From Brassica napus (lineage: Eukaryota > Streptophyta > Magnoliopsida > Brassicales > Brassicaceae), in the NCBI RefSeq assembly GCF_020379485.1, contig NW_026016716.1, forward strand, positions 1-64,000: a DNA stretch of 64,000 nucleotides. The letters run 5' to 3'. Under the pieces are notes generated by a model, which was not told the origin of the DNA, searched no databases, and saw only the letters and a program-made list of their open reading frames with translations. The stretch's first letter is position 1. The number at the start of each line of letters is the position of its first letter. Shown piece after piece: positions 55,044-64,000 of this stretch. Both the position numbers and the translations under genes were made by a program.

Positions 55044-55294
55044 GAGTTGGCATGAAGAAGTTATCCCCCTTTCAAATCAGGTGATTCCAGTTTCCCAGTT
55101 TGGTAATAGCACAGCTTCTTCGTCGTTCCAATCAAACCAGGATGAATCTCCTTGTAAGAAGCTTGATTTGGATACATAAAGTGGTGGAGAATCACCAGGA
55201 AGTTGAATAAATCTCATAGGAGTTGGCATGAAGAAGTTATGCCACTTTCAAATCAGGTGATTCCAGTTTCCCAGTTTGGTAATAGAACAGCTTC
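55044..55294. repeat. Satellite segment between elements I and G1
   Basis: About 1.4 monomers of the 176-bp repeat, of the variant with CCCCC and TCTCCTT. It joins element G1 within CTTC (55291-55294), shared by both sides. Confidence 0.9.
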
Positions 55295-56806
55295 CAATGA
55301 TGGACCTTTGGCGCCTGCATATGTTGACTCACTTGATTCACCGCAAAGCATATATCTGGCCTAGTGATGGTCAAGTAGATCAGCTTGCCAACCATCTTCC
55401 TGTATAGCCTAGGATCCTCAAACAGCTGCTTCTCTTCAACCTCCCCCTCACGCAGAACCTTATATCCCTCCTCGAGAGGTGTCTTGGCTATCTTTCCTCC
55501 AAGCACATCAGTCTCCTTCAACATATCCATAGTATACTTCCTTTGAGACATAAACAAACCCTCCTTTGATCTGCATATCTCAATGCCCAGAAAATACTTC
55601 ATCTCTCCCAAATCCTTGATGTCAAACACAGATTTGAGAAACTCCTTAGTGGCCTGAATCCCTGCCTTATCACTTCCTGTGATAATCAAATCATCCACAT
55701 ATACTAGAATCACAATGCTCCCTGAAGGTCCTGTCAAGGTGAAGAGAGTGTGATCTAGTTCAGACTTCCTAAAGCCTCTCCCATTGAGTGTTGTACTCAG
55801 CTTCCTGTACCAAGCTCTAGGTGACTGCTTCAACCCATATATTGCTTTTTTCAATCTCAAAACATTCCCTGGCTTTACTAGATGCTCAAGACCAGGAGGT
55901 GGATGCATGTATACTTCATCTTCAAGTTCACCTTGCAAGAAAGCATTCTTCACATCCATTTGCCACAAATCCCACTCCAAGTTTGTTGCAATGGATAACA
56001 CAATTCGAATTGTGTGAAGCTTGGCCACTGGTGCAAAAGTATCAATGTAATCTTCCCCATAAGTCTGTGTAAATCCTCTTGCAACCAGCCTAGTCTTGCG
56101 CCTATCTATCTCCCCATTTGCAAGATACTTGATGGTGAAGATCCATCTGCTTGAAACTGCCTTCTTCCCTTTAGGTAACTCACTCTCATACCAAGTATCA
56201 TTCCTGATCATTGCATCCCTTTCATCTCCTACTGAATCTCTCCAAACCTTGTGCTTCATAGCTTCTTCATAAGATCTTGGTATCTCATTCTCATCCAAGT
56301 TACACATAAACACCATGTGCTCTTCTGGATATTCTGCAAAGGAACATACGGCTTGAGAAGGATGCTCCACAGCCTGGGCATTGTAGTACACTCTCGTGTT
56401 TACCCAGTTGGAAGCATCCCTCTTTATCCTTGTGCTCCTTCGCAAAACCTGAACCTGATCCTCAGCTTGAACCTCTGCTTGAACCTCTGTTTCTGTCTCA
56501 CTCACCTCCTCTGGATCATGAACCTCTCCCTGCTCATTCACACCGACCTGAGGAACATTCTCTACTTCTTGTGTCACCTCTTGATCATGATGACCTGAAT
56601 CCTCTTGGTGCTGCTCTTGCACTCTTGATTCAGACTCCATTCCCCCCTCATGATCAAGGGGAGTTGTTCTTTCAACTTCTCTAACCTTATCTTGGGACAT
56701 GTTTACCCCAAGCCTTTCCAAGATGTTCCTCAGATTCTCTGCCATGTTTCTTGGTTCTTGAGACAGATCTTCCAAGTCTTCCCAATTCTTTTCTTCATAA
56801 TACCCC
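55295..56806 (-). CDS. Element G1 linker, reverse transcriptase and start of RNase H (truncated)
   Basis: This is the downstream part of G1's polyprotein, in a different frame from the upstream ORF because of a one-base loss near 56807. It has the LRRSTR linker motif, RLVARGFTQTYGEDY, NAFLQGELEDEVYM and the YVDDLIITGSD catalytic stretch. It ends at HHWK, where satellite replaces the element at 55294; the frame then reads about 20 chance residues into satellite. Compared with G2 (60247-61760) it is nearly identical. RNase H catalytic residues are absent. Not functional as written. Confidence 0.9.
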
Positions 56807-58976
56807 TTGTCTCTATGAACTTAACATCTCTAGACACCAACACTCTCCTGGTTGCTGGATCATAGCACTTGTACCCCTTCTGAGTTACTGAGTATCCAAT
56901 GAGCATTGCTTTAGTGCTCTTTGCCTCCAACTTGTTTCTCTGTTCTCCTGGAACCCAGACATAACATAGACATCCAAAGACACGCAGATGATCTATGTAT
57001 GGCTTGCTCTTGTTCAGCACCTCAAAAGGAGACAGATTCTTCAATACCTTAGTTGGAATCCGATTGATAAGATAGCATGCAGTCTGAACAGCATCACCCC
57101 AAAACCTCTTTGGAACATTAGCATGATACATCATGGATCTAGCCACCTCCATCAGATGCCTATTCTTCCTCTCAGCTACCCCATTCTGCTGTGGTGTGTA
57201 AGGACAACTGGTTTGATGCACTATCCCATGTTTAGCCAAGTGACTCTTGAAGGCATGACTGGTGTATTCTCCTCCATTATCAGACCGTAGTACCTTCACA
57301 GTAGCATTGTAATGGTTAGTTACATATGCTTGGAAGTTGACAAAAGCCTCAAACACTCTATCCTTAGATGGCAGCAATGTGATCCATGTATACTTAGACT
57401 TCTCATCTATGAATGTCACAAAGTACTTCTGGTTTTCTCTAGACATACAAGGGGCTGTCCACACATCAGAATGAACAAGATCAAAGCAATTTGCATATAT
57501 GGTCTCTGATGTAGGAAAAACAGTTCTACAATGCTTCCCTAAGATGCAAGCTTCACATTCCAAGTGATTGAATGACATATTAGGCATAATCAATTCAATT
57601 GCACGAGCATGAGGATGTCCTAATCTAGCATGCCAAGTAGTACTCTCACACCTATCAGCATTACTACTCAAGCATACAGAATCAATAGGGTTAGAGGTCT
57701 TAGCTGTTTGGAGATGATATAACTGATTCTTGCTGTCTCCTCTACCAATAACTCTCCCAGTCTTCAAATCTTGAAACTCAACTTCATTTGGCCTGAATAC
57801 TACTTGACAATCAAGATCAACTGTGGCCTTCTTCACTGATATCAGATTTGAAGTGAACTGAGGCAAATAGAACGCAGGTGAGCTCTTCTCAAACAGCTTG
57901 AGGTTTCCCACGCCTTCTATTGGGATCCTAGCACCATTAGCTATCATAACACTCCCTGTTGCAGCCTTGACTCCACTTATCAGACTTTTATCACTGATCA
58001 TATGATGTGTTGCTCCAGAATCAATGATGATGGGTTTGGACGTGGATGCTAAGGCAGGAGCACCTTGTCTCCGGGTCGTAGCCAAAGCATACACATACTT
58101 GACAAACTCATCCCATTCTTTCTTTGTGATAGGATCATCTGCTCCTTTGATCTCTTGCCCCTTCATAACCATACTGTCCTCCACTGAGTTACTCATATAG
58201 GCAGAGTAAGAACACTCTCCTCTTACCACTTGTTGAGCCACCTCCTTGATCATCTTCAAGCTCATCCTATCAGTTAGATACCCAGACTCCCTGTCCTTCT
58301 TCCACGCCTTTCCCATCTTAAGCCACACTCTAGAAAGCTTTCTCAGCCTTCCCTTCTTACAGCTTGTACCACCTTTCCACTGGTTTGAACTCTTGTCCTC
58401 TTCCCACACATCACACGCATGAAGAACCAGAAACCATATCTCCTTCACAAGAAAGCTAAAGAACACATCTTGTTTCCTCCTTTCTTTAATAACTCTCGGA
58501 TCAGATGTGCTTGGTCTCAGCACATCCAGCTCCATCCATCCTTCTTTCAGCCTTCCCACAAGCTGATACAACTCATCCTTTCCTTGTCTCAAGCCGCGGA
58601 TCACTCTCTTGTCTCCACTGACCTTCACAAGTTTGGACCTTTCTACATAAGCTTCTTCAATCCCACTCTCCAAAGTGGTTTCTTGATCAGCTTCATCTTC
58701 ACCTTTCAGATTCCTTGTCTGACCTTCTTCAGTAGCCATTTCCACTAAAGGCTTCCCCTTTACATGACCACACCATAACCCACAGCTTTCCAAAGCTCTC
58801 TTTGCCCATCTTGACCAATCGCCATCTCTCTCTTCTTCAAGCTCCATGATTGTACTAGATCTGTGCTTCTTCTCCATGTCTAGATTGTTTGTTTCCATCA
58901 GAATGATCCAGACGAGACTAGTGACAGAAGAACACAACCCAGAATCACCAAGAACACTCAAGAACACCAAGAACAC
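56730..58976 (-). CDS. Element G1 gag-protease-integrase, 5' part of frameshifted polyprotein
   Basis: This is identical or nearly so to the first 730 residues of the G2 polyprotein. Gag is atypical (see the G2 entry). Protease DSGATHH is at D319 and the integrase triad is D504, D566, E602. The authentic frame ends near residue 724, where TACCCC(T)TTGTC has lost one T compared with G2; the last residues after that are out of frame. The first Met lies 87 bp after the primer site; a Met at residue 27 is another possible start, because the first 26 residues are hydrophobic and unlike Gag. Confidence 0.9.
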   Translation of the reverse strand: MFLVFLSVLGDSGLCSSVTSLVWIILMETNNLDMEKKHRSSTIMELEEERDGDWSRWAKRALESCGLWCGHVKGKPLVEMATEEGQTRNLKGEDEADQETTLESGIEEAYVERSKLVKVSGDKRVIRGLRQGKDELYQLVGRLKEGWMELDVLRPSTSDPRVIKERRKQDVFFSFLVKEIWFLVLHACDVWEEDKSSNQWKGGTSCKKGRLRKLSRVWLKMGKAWKKDRESGYLTDRMSLKMIKEVAQQVVRGECSYSAYMSNSVEDSMVMKGQEIKGADDPITKKEWDEFVKYVYALATTRRQGAPALASTSKPIIIDSGATHHMISDKSLISGVKAATGSVMIANGARIPIEGVGNLKLFEKSSPAFYLPQFTSNLISVKKATVDLDCQVVFRPNEVEFQDLKTGRVIGRGDSKNQLYHLQTAKTSNPIDSVCLSSNADRCESTTWHARLGHPHARAIELIMPNMSFNHLECEACILGKHCRTVFPTSETIYANCFDLVHSDVWTAPCMSRENQKYFVTFIDEKSKYTWITLLPSKDRVFEAFVNFQAYVTNHYNATVKVLRSDNGGEYTSHAFKSHLAKHGIVHQTSCPYTPQQNGVAERKNRHLMEVARSMMYHANVPKRFWGDAVQTACYLINRIPTKVLKNLSPFEVLNKSKPYIDHLRVFGCLCYVWVPGEQRNKLEAKSTKAMLIGYSVTQKGYKCYDPATRRVLVSRDVKFIETRGIMKKRIGKTWKICLKNQETWQRI

Positions 58977-59010
58977 TCAAGAACACCAAGAACACTCAAG
59001 AACACCAAGA
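58950..59010 (-). repeat. 19-bp leader minisatellite in G elements
   Basis: AGAACACTCA recurs at 58951, 58970 and 58989, a 19-bp period between the primer site and gag. The same array is in G2 at about 63903-63963, and element I has a 10-bp version near 54431-54466. Confidence 0.8.
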
Positions 59011-59062
59011 AAGAACCTAAATTTGCGAAAAACAAATCACACACTCATCCCCTTTTGAGCAA

Positions 59063-59078
59063 CCTGGCTCTGATACCA
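59063..59078 (-). other. Primer binding site of element G1 (tRNA-Met type)
   Basis: The complement of TGGTATCAGAGCCAGG abuts the shared LTR at 59079. Confidence 0.9.
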
Positions 59079-59542
59079 TAAACACTTTTGTGTTTTAGAG
59101 TGTGTTTAATAATAATCAGAGAAGATTAGAGTAAAGTTTAGAGAGAATAGAGAGATTCTAGAGAGAGATAGACTCAAAACTCCATTAATTAATAACTGAT
59201 GAGGTTTACAAGTATTAATAGAGAGAGCAACAAGGGTTTTCGAAATGTATAAGCATGTGGAGTCAATGGACAGGCTGGAACTCCTTTTGAATCACTTGGC
59301 TGTGCTTTCTCACATGCTTGCACTAGTAAAAAGCATCCTCTCCTTTCCAGCATCATACAGGCTGTCAAAGTGCTCCCTTATCCTTCCTTATCCTCTTAGG
59401 TCGAATTTCCTCTCTTCTCCTCATTAAGTTACCTCCTCATCCCATCAGATAACTTCCCCAAGTAGTTACTGTGGTTAAAAGAAAGTTACCACAGTAAAAC
59501 TCTAAAGTTACTGTCTCAGCCTCTTTGGTCTTCATCTCAACA
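59079..59542 (-). repeat. LTR shared by elements G1 and G2
   Basis: 464 bp. It is the 5' LTR of G1 (primer site at its left edge) and the 3' LTR of G2 (polypurine tract at its right edge, 59543-59557). It carries the TTACTGTGGT/ACCACAGTAA inverted repeat near 59466-59497. Confidence 0.92.
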
Positions 59543-59684
59543 CTCCCCCTCAAGCTTGACCATGTAGAACAAGTCAAGCTTGGAAACCATGAAGACCTCC
59601 CTCATTAAAAACCTCATCAAAGAAAACCCAATGGGATAAAACCTTGATGAGGGAAAAAGAGTGGAGACTCCATGGTTGAGGGGC
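59543..59684 (-). other. Element G2 polypurine tract and 3' noncoding block
   Basis: The minus-strand AAGCTTGAGGGGGAG (59543-59557) is next to the conserved block (CCCAATGGGATAAAACC on plus). Confidence 0.83.
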
Positions 59685-62600
59685 TCAGCTCCTAGGAGTA
59701 AGATCAATGAGTCCAAGTCTTGATAGTATGGACTCCATTGTCTTTAATCTCGCTGCTTTAGTAAACACATCTGCAAGCTGATCTTCACTTCTTGTATAAC
59801 ATGGCAATATCACTCCAAGTATAATCATCTGCCTCACCTTGTGGCAATCAACTTCTATATGCTTCGTCCTCTCATGAAAGACTGAGTTAGAAGCAATGTG
59901 GATAGCTGCTTGATTGTCACAATGCATTGTCATAGGAGTACTCTGCTCAATCTCCAAATGCTTCAAGATCCCCTTGATCCACACCAACTCGTTTGTCAGC
60001 TTCAACATGGCTCTATACTCAGCTTCAGCACTTGAACAGGAGATAACCTTCTGCTTCTTACTCTTCCAAGTGACCAAGTTCCCTCCAATGAATGTACAAT
60101 ACCCAGTAGTTGATCTCCTGTCCACTCTATCTCCTGCCCAATCAGCATCACAATATCCAACCACTTCTGTACTGCCATTACAACCCATCCAAACTCCTTG
60201 ACCAGACGTGCCACTCAAATACCTCAGTATCCTATCAACCATCTTCCAATGATGGACCTTTGGCGCCTGCATATGTTGACTCACTTGATTCACCGCAAAG
60301 CATATATCTGGCCTAGTGATGGTCAAGTAGATCAGCTTGCCAACCATCTTCCTGTATAGCTTAGGATCCTCAAACAGCTGCTTCTCTTCAACCTCCCCCT
60401 CACGCAGAACCTTATATCCCTCCTCGAGAGGTGTCTTGGCTATCTTTCCTCCAAGCACATCAGTCTCCTTCAACATATCCATAGTATACTTCCTTTGAGA
60501 CATAAACAAACCCTCCTTTGATCTGCATATCTCAATGCCCAGAAAATACTTCATCTCTCCCAAATCCTTGATGTCAAACACAGATTTGAGAAACTCCTTA
60601 GTGGCCTGAATCCCTGCCTTATCACTTCCTGTGATAATCAAATCATCCACATATACTAGAATCACAATGCTCCCTGAAGGTCCTGTCAAGGTGAAGAGAG
60701 TGTGATCTAGTTCAGACTTCCTAAAGCCTCTCCCATTGAGTGTTGTACTCAGCTTCCTGTACCAAGCTCTAGGTGACTGCTTCAACCCATATATTGCTTT
60801 TTTCAATCTCAAAACATTCCCTGGCTTTACTAGATGCTCAAGACCAGGAGGTGGATGCATGTATACTTCATCTTCAAGTTCACCTTGCAAGAAAGCATTC
60901 TTCACATCCATTTGCCACAAATCCCACTCCAAGTTTGTTGCAATGGATAACACAATTCGAATTGTGTGAAGCTTGGCCACTGGTGCAAAAGTATCAATGT
61001 AATCTTCCCCATAAGTCTGTGTAAATCCTCTTGCAACCAGCCTAGTCTTGCGCCTATCTATCTCCCCATTTGCAAGATACTTGATGGTGAAGATCCATCT
61101 GCTTGAAACTGCCTTCTTCCCTTTAGGTAACTCACTCTCATACCAAGTATCATTCCTGATCATTGCATCCCTTTCATCTCCTACTGAATCTCTCCAAACC
61201 TTGTGCTTCATAGCTTCTTCATAAGATCTTGGTATCTCATTCTCATCCAAGTTACACATAAACACCATGTGCTCTTCTGGATATTCTGCAAAGGAACATA
61301 CGGCTTGAGAAGGATGCTCCACAGCCTGGGCATTGTAGTACACTCTCGTGTTTACCCAGTTGGAAGCATCCCTCTTTATCCTTGTGCTCCTTCGCAAAAC
61401 CTGAACCTGATCCTCAGCTTGAACCTCTGCTTGAACCTCTGTTTCTGTCTCACTCACCTCCTCTGGATCATGAACCTCTCCCTGCTCATTCACACCGACC
61501 TGAGGAACATTCTCTACTTCTTGTGTCACCTCTTGATCATGATGACCTGAATCCCCTTGGTGCTGCTCTTGCACTCTTGATTCAGACTCCATTCCCCCCT
61601 CATGATCAAGGGGAGTTGTTCTTTCAACTTCTCTAACCTTATCTTGGGACATGTTTACCCCAAGCCTTTCCAAGATGTTCCTCAGATTCTCTGCCATGTT
61701 TCTTGGTTCTTGAGACAGATCTTCCAAGTCTTCCCAATTCTTTTCTTCATAATACCCCTTTGTCTCTATGAACTTAACATCTCTAGACACCAACACTCTC
61801 CTGGTTGCTGGATCATAGCACTTGTACCCCTTCTGAGTTACTGAGTATCCAATGAGCATTGCTTTAGTGCTCTTTGCCTCCAACTTGTTTCTCTGTTCTC
61901 CTGGAACCCAGACATAACATAGACATCCAAAGACACGCAGATGATCTATGTATGGCTTGCTCTTGTTCAGCACCTCAAAAGGAGACAGATTCTTCAATAC
62001 CTTAGTTGGAATCCGATTGATAAGATAGCATGCAGTCTGAACAGCATCACCCCAAAACCTCTTTGGAACATTAGCATGATACATCATGGATCTAGCCACC
62101 TCCATCAGATGCCTATTCTTCCTCTCAGCTACCCCATTCTGCTGTGGTGTGTAAGGACAACTGGTTTGATGCACTATCCCATGTTTAGCCAAGTGACTCT
62201 TGAAGGCATGACTGGTGTATTCTCCTCCATTATCAGACCGTAGTACCTTCACAGTAGCATTGTAATGGTTAGTTACATATGCTTGGAAGTTGACAAAAGC
62301 CTCAAACACTCTATCCTTAGATGGCAGCAATGTGATCCATGTATACTTAGACTTCTCATCTATGAATGTCACAAAGTACTTCTGGTTTTCTCTAGACATA
62401 CAAGGGGCTGTCCACACATCAGAATGAACAAGATCAAAGCAATTTGCATATATGGTCTCTGATGTAGGAAAAACAGTTCTACAATGCTTCCCTAAGATGC
62501 AAGCTTCACATTCCAAGTGATTGAATGACATATTAGGCATAATCAATTCAATTGCACGAGCATGAGGATGTCCTAATCTAGCATGCCAAGTAGTACTCTC

Positions 62601-63929
62601 ACACCTATCAGCATTACTACTCAAGCATACAGAATCAATAGGGTTAGAGGTCTTAGCTGTTTGGAGATGATATAACTGATTCTTGCTGTCTCCTCTACCA
62701 ATAACTCTCCCAGTCTTCAAATCTTGAAACTCAACTTCATTTGGCCTGAATACTACTTGACAATCAAGATCAACTGTGGCCTTCTTCACTGATATCAGAT
62801 TTGAAGTGAACTGAGGCAAATAGAACGCAGGTGAGCTCTTCTCAAACAGCTTGAGGTTTCCCACGCCTTCTATTGGGATCCTAGCACCATTAGCTATCAT
62901 AACACTCCCTGTTGCAGCCTTGACTCCACTTATCAGACTTTTATCACTGATCATATGATGTGTTGCTCCAGAATCAATGATGATGGGTTTGGACGTGGAT
63001 GCTAAGGCAGGAGCACCTTGTCTCCGGGTCGTAGCCAAAGCATACACATACTTGACAAACTCATCCCATTCTTTCTTTGTGATAGGATCATCTGCTCCTT
63101 TGATCTCTTGCCCCTTCATAACCATACTGTCCTCCACTGAGTTACTCATATAGGCAGAGTAAGAACACTCTCCTCTTACCACTTGTTGAGCCACCTCCTT
63201 GATCATCTTCAAGCTCATCCTATCAGTTAGATACCCAGACTCCCTGTCCTTCTTCCACGCCTTTCCCATCTTAAGCCACACTCTAGAAAGCTTTCTCAGC
63301 CTTCCCTTCTTACAGCTTGTACCACCTTTCCACTGGTTTGAACTCTTGTCCTCTTCCCACACATCACACGCATGAAGAACCAGAAACCATATCTCCTTCA
63401 CAAGAAAGCTAAAGAACACATCTTGTTTCCTCCTTTCTTTAATAACTCTCGGATCAGATGTGCTTGGTCTCAGCACATCCAGCTCCATCCATCCTTCTTT
63501 CAGCCTTCCCACAAGCTGATACAACTCATCCTTTCCTTGTCTCAAGCCGCGGATCACTCTCTTGTCTCCACTGACCTTCACAAGTTTGGACCTTTCTACA
63601 TAAGCTTCTTCAATCCCACTCTCCAAAGTGGTTTCTTGATCAGCTTCATCTTCACCTTTCAGATTCCTTGTCTGACCTTCTTCAGTAGCCATTTCCACTA
63701 AAGGCTTCCCCTTTACATGACCACACCATAACCCACAGCTTTCCAAAGCTCTCTTTGCCCATCTTGACCAATCGCCATCTCTCTCTTCTTCAAGCTCCAT
63801 GATTGTACTAGATCTGTGCTTCTTCTCCATGTCTAGATTGTTTGTTTCCATCAGAATGATCCAGACGAGACTAGTGACAGAAGAACACAACCCAGAATCA
63901 CCAAGAACACTCAAGAACACCAAGAACAC
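59685..63929 (-). CDS. Element G2 gag-pol polyprotein, uninterrupted
   Basis: This 1414-residue frame is the only complete, unbroken polyprotein in the window. Gag (about residues 27-300) keeps the middle conserved stretch (LKEGWMELDVLRPSTSDP) but has no CCHC knuckle; a Lys/Arg-rich stretch (KKGRLRKLSRVW) may supply RNA contact. Protease DSGATHH is at D319. Integrase has an HHCC region (WHARLGHPH, CEACILGKHC) and triad D504, D566, E602. A charged linker with VQAEVQAEDQVQV follows. RT has YVDD (D1095, D1096). RNase H has YCDADWAGD and SSAEAEYRAM. A stop lies 142 bp before the LTR. The first 26 residues may be untranslated leader. It could supply enzymes for other family members, which is inference. 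Confidence 0.93.
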   Translation of the reverse strand: MFLVFLSVLGDSGLCSSVTSLVWIILMETNNLDMEKKHRSSTIMELEEERDGDWSRWAKRALESCGLWCGHVKGKPLVEMATEEGQTRNLKGEDEADQETTLESGIEEAYVERSKLVKVSGDKRVIRGLRQGKDELYQLVGRLKEGWMELDVLRPSTSDPRVIKERRKQDVFFSFLVKEIWFLVLHACDVWEEDKSSNQWKGGTSCKKGRLRKLSRVWLKMGKAWKKDRESGYLTDRMSLKMIKEVAQQVVRGECSYSAYMSNSVEDSMVMKGQEIKGADDPITKKEWDEFVKYVYALATTRRQGAPALASTSKPIIIDSGATHHMISDKSLISGVKAATGSVMIANGARIPIEGVGNLKLFEKSSPAFYLPQFTSNLISVKKATVDLDCQVVFRPNEVEFQDLKTGRVIGRGDSKNQLYHLQTAKTSNPIDSVCLSSNADRCESTTWHARLGHPHARAIELIMPNMSFNHLECEACILGKHCRTVFPTSETIYANCFDLVHSDVWTAPCMSRENQKYFVTFIDEKSKYTWITLLPSKDRVFEAFVNFQAYVTNHYNATVKVLRSDNGGEYTSHAFKSHLAKHGIVHQTSCPYTPQQNGVAERKNRHLMEVARSMMYHANVPKRFWGDAVQTACYLINRIPTKVLKNLSPFEVLNKSKPYIDHLRVFGCLCYVWVPGEQRNKLEAKSTKAMLIGYSVTQKGYKCYDPATRRVLVSRDVKFIETKGYYEEKNWEDLEDLSQEPRNMAENLRNILERLGVNMSQDKVREVERTTPLDHEGGMESESRVQEQHQGDSGHHDQEVTQEVENVPQVGVNEQGEVHDPEEVSETETEVQAEVQAEDQVQVLRRSTRIKRDASNWVNTRVYYNAQAVEHPSQAVCSFAEYPEEHMVFMCNLDENEIPRSYEEAMKHKVWRDSVGDERDAMIRNDTWYESELPKGKKAVSSRWIFTIKYLANGEIDRRKTRLVARGFTQTYGEDYIDTFAPVAKLHTIRIVLSIATNLEWDLWQMDVKNAFLQGELEDEVYMHPPPGLEHLVKPGNVLRLKKAIYGLKQSPRAWYRKLSTTLNGRGFRKSELDHTLFTLTGPSGSIVILVYVDDLIITGSDKAGIQATKEFLKSVFDIKDLGEMKYFLGIEICRSKEGLFMSQRKYTMDMLKETDVLGGKIAKTPLEEGYKVLREGEVEEKQLFEDPKLYRKMVGKLIYLTITRPDICFAVNQVSQHMQAPKVHHWKMVDRILRYLSGTSGQGVWMGCNGSTEVVGYCDADWAGDRVDRRSTTGYCTFIGGNLVTWKSKKQKVISCSSAEAEYRAMLKLTNELVWIKGILKHLEIEQSTPMTMHCDNQAAIHIASNSVFHERTKHIEVDCHKVRQMIILGVILPCYTRSEDQLADVFTKAARLKTMESILSRLGLIDLTPRS

Positions 63930-64000
63930 TCAAGAACACCAAGAACACTCAAGAACACCAAGAAAGAACCTAAATTTGCGAAAAACAAATCACACACTCA

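Larger units (their letters stand above)
55291..64000 (-). mobile_element. Tandem pair of family-G Copia elements sharing one LTR
   Basis: The order from left is truncated internal region G1 (55291-59078), LTR (59079-59542), then internal region G2 (59543 to the window end). The period is about 4953 bp (for example ORF starts at 58976 and 63929), equal to one LTR plus one internal region. The two internal copies are almost identical; by eye I noted a one-base loss in G1 near 56807 and two or three substitutions. G1 lacks its RNase H end, 3' block and outer LTR, which are replaced by satellite. The right end of G2 lies outside the window. Confidence 0.9.

Noticed and set aside
56800..56812. 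Programmed frameshift in family G
   Set aside because: The sister element G2 has the extra T and a single open frame, so the break in G1 is a mutation or error.

Overview
The window is eukaryotic, plant-type pericentromeric or centromeric DNA with no host gene. Its base is a 176-bp tandem satellite with one HindIII site (AAGCTT) per monomer. From memory it matches the Brassica centromeric satellite CentBr, so a Brassica or close crucifer is likely. The species cannot be read from the sequence. By my boundaries satellite makes up about 24.2 kb (38%) and LTR retrotransposons about 39.8 kb (62%). Every autonomous element is Ty1/Copia in order gag-PR-IN-RT-RH with a tRNA-Met-type primer site. No Gypsy/CRM-type coding was found.

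Layout. 1-2282: 3' end of a Copia element (E, + strand), dense in small indels. 2283-18011: satellite block 1, about 89 monomers, with an almost invariant core. 18012-35532: a three-level nest on the + strand. Element A sits in the satellite; element B (18493-24596) is inserted in A's 5' LTR; element D (29234-35029) is inserted in A's RNase H region. A's 3' LTR is cut short. About 35533-40537: satellite block 2. 40538-44713: element F (- strand), a non-autonomous element with 1005-bp LTRs and no pol ORF. 44714-47937: satellite block 3. 47938-48401: solo LTR of family G (- strand). 48440-55043: element I (- strand), complete but with broken coding. 55044-55294: satellite. 55291-64000: two family-G elements in tandem (- strand) sharing one LTR. 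The left one is truncated into satellite and the right one has an uninterrupted polyprotein.

How it fits together. The Copia families share the primer site, the polypurine tract and a 3' noncoding block, but fall into two groups. E, A, B and D, plus non-autonomous F, carry four GTAC cores in U3, mostly spaced 9-10 bp. G and I lack these, carry an inverted repeat built on CCACAGTAA in U3, and have a gag without the CCHC zinc knuckle. LTR pairs are nearly identical, so insertions are recent. Target-site duplications show that four insertions have LTRs ending TG...TA rather than TG...CA. The satellite has higher-order structure marked by a single dimorphic base.

Limits. All comparisons were made by eye within the window; no database search, alignment or dating program was run. 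Family and species names are from recall.
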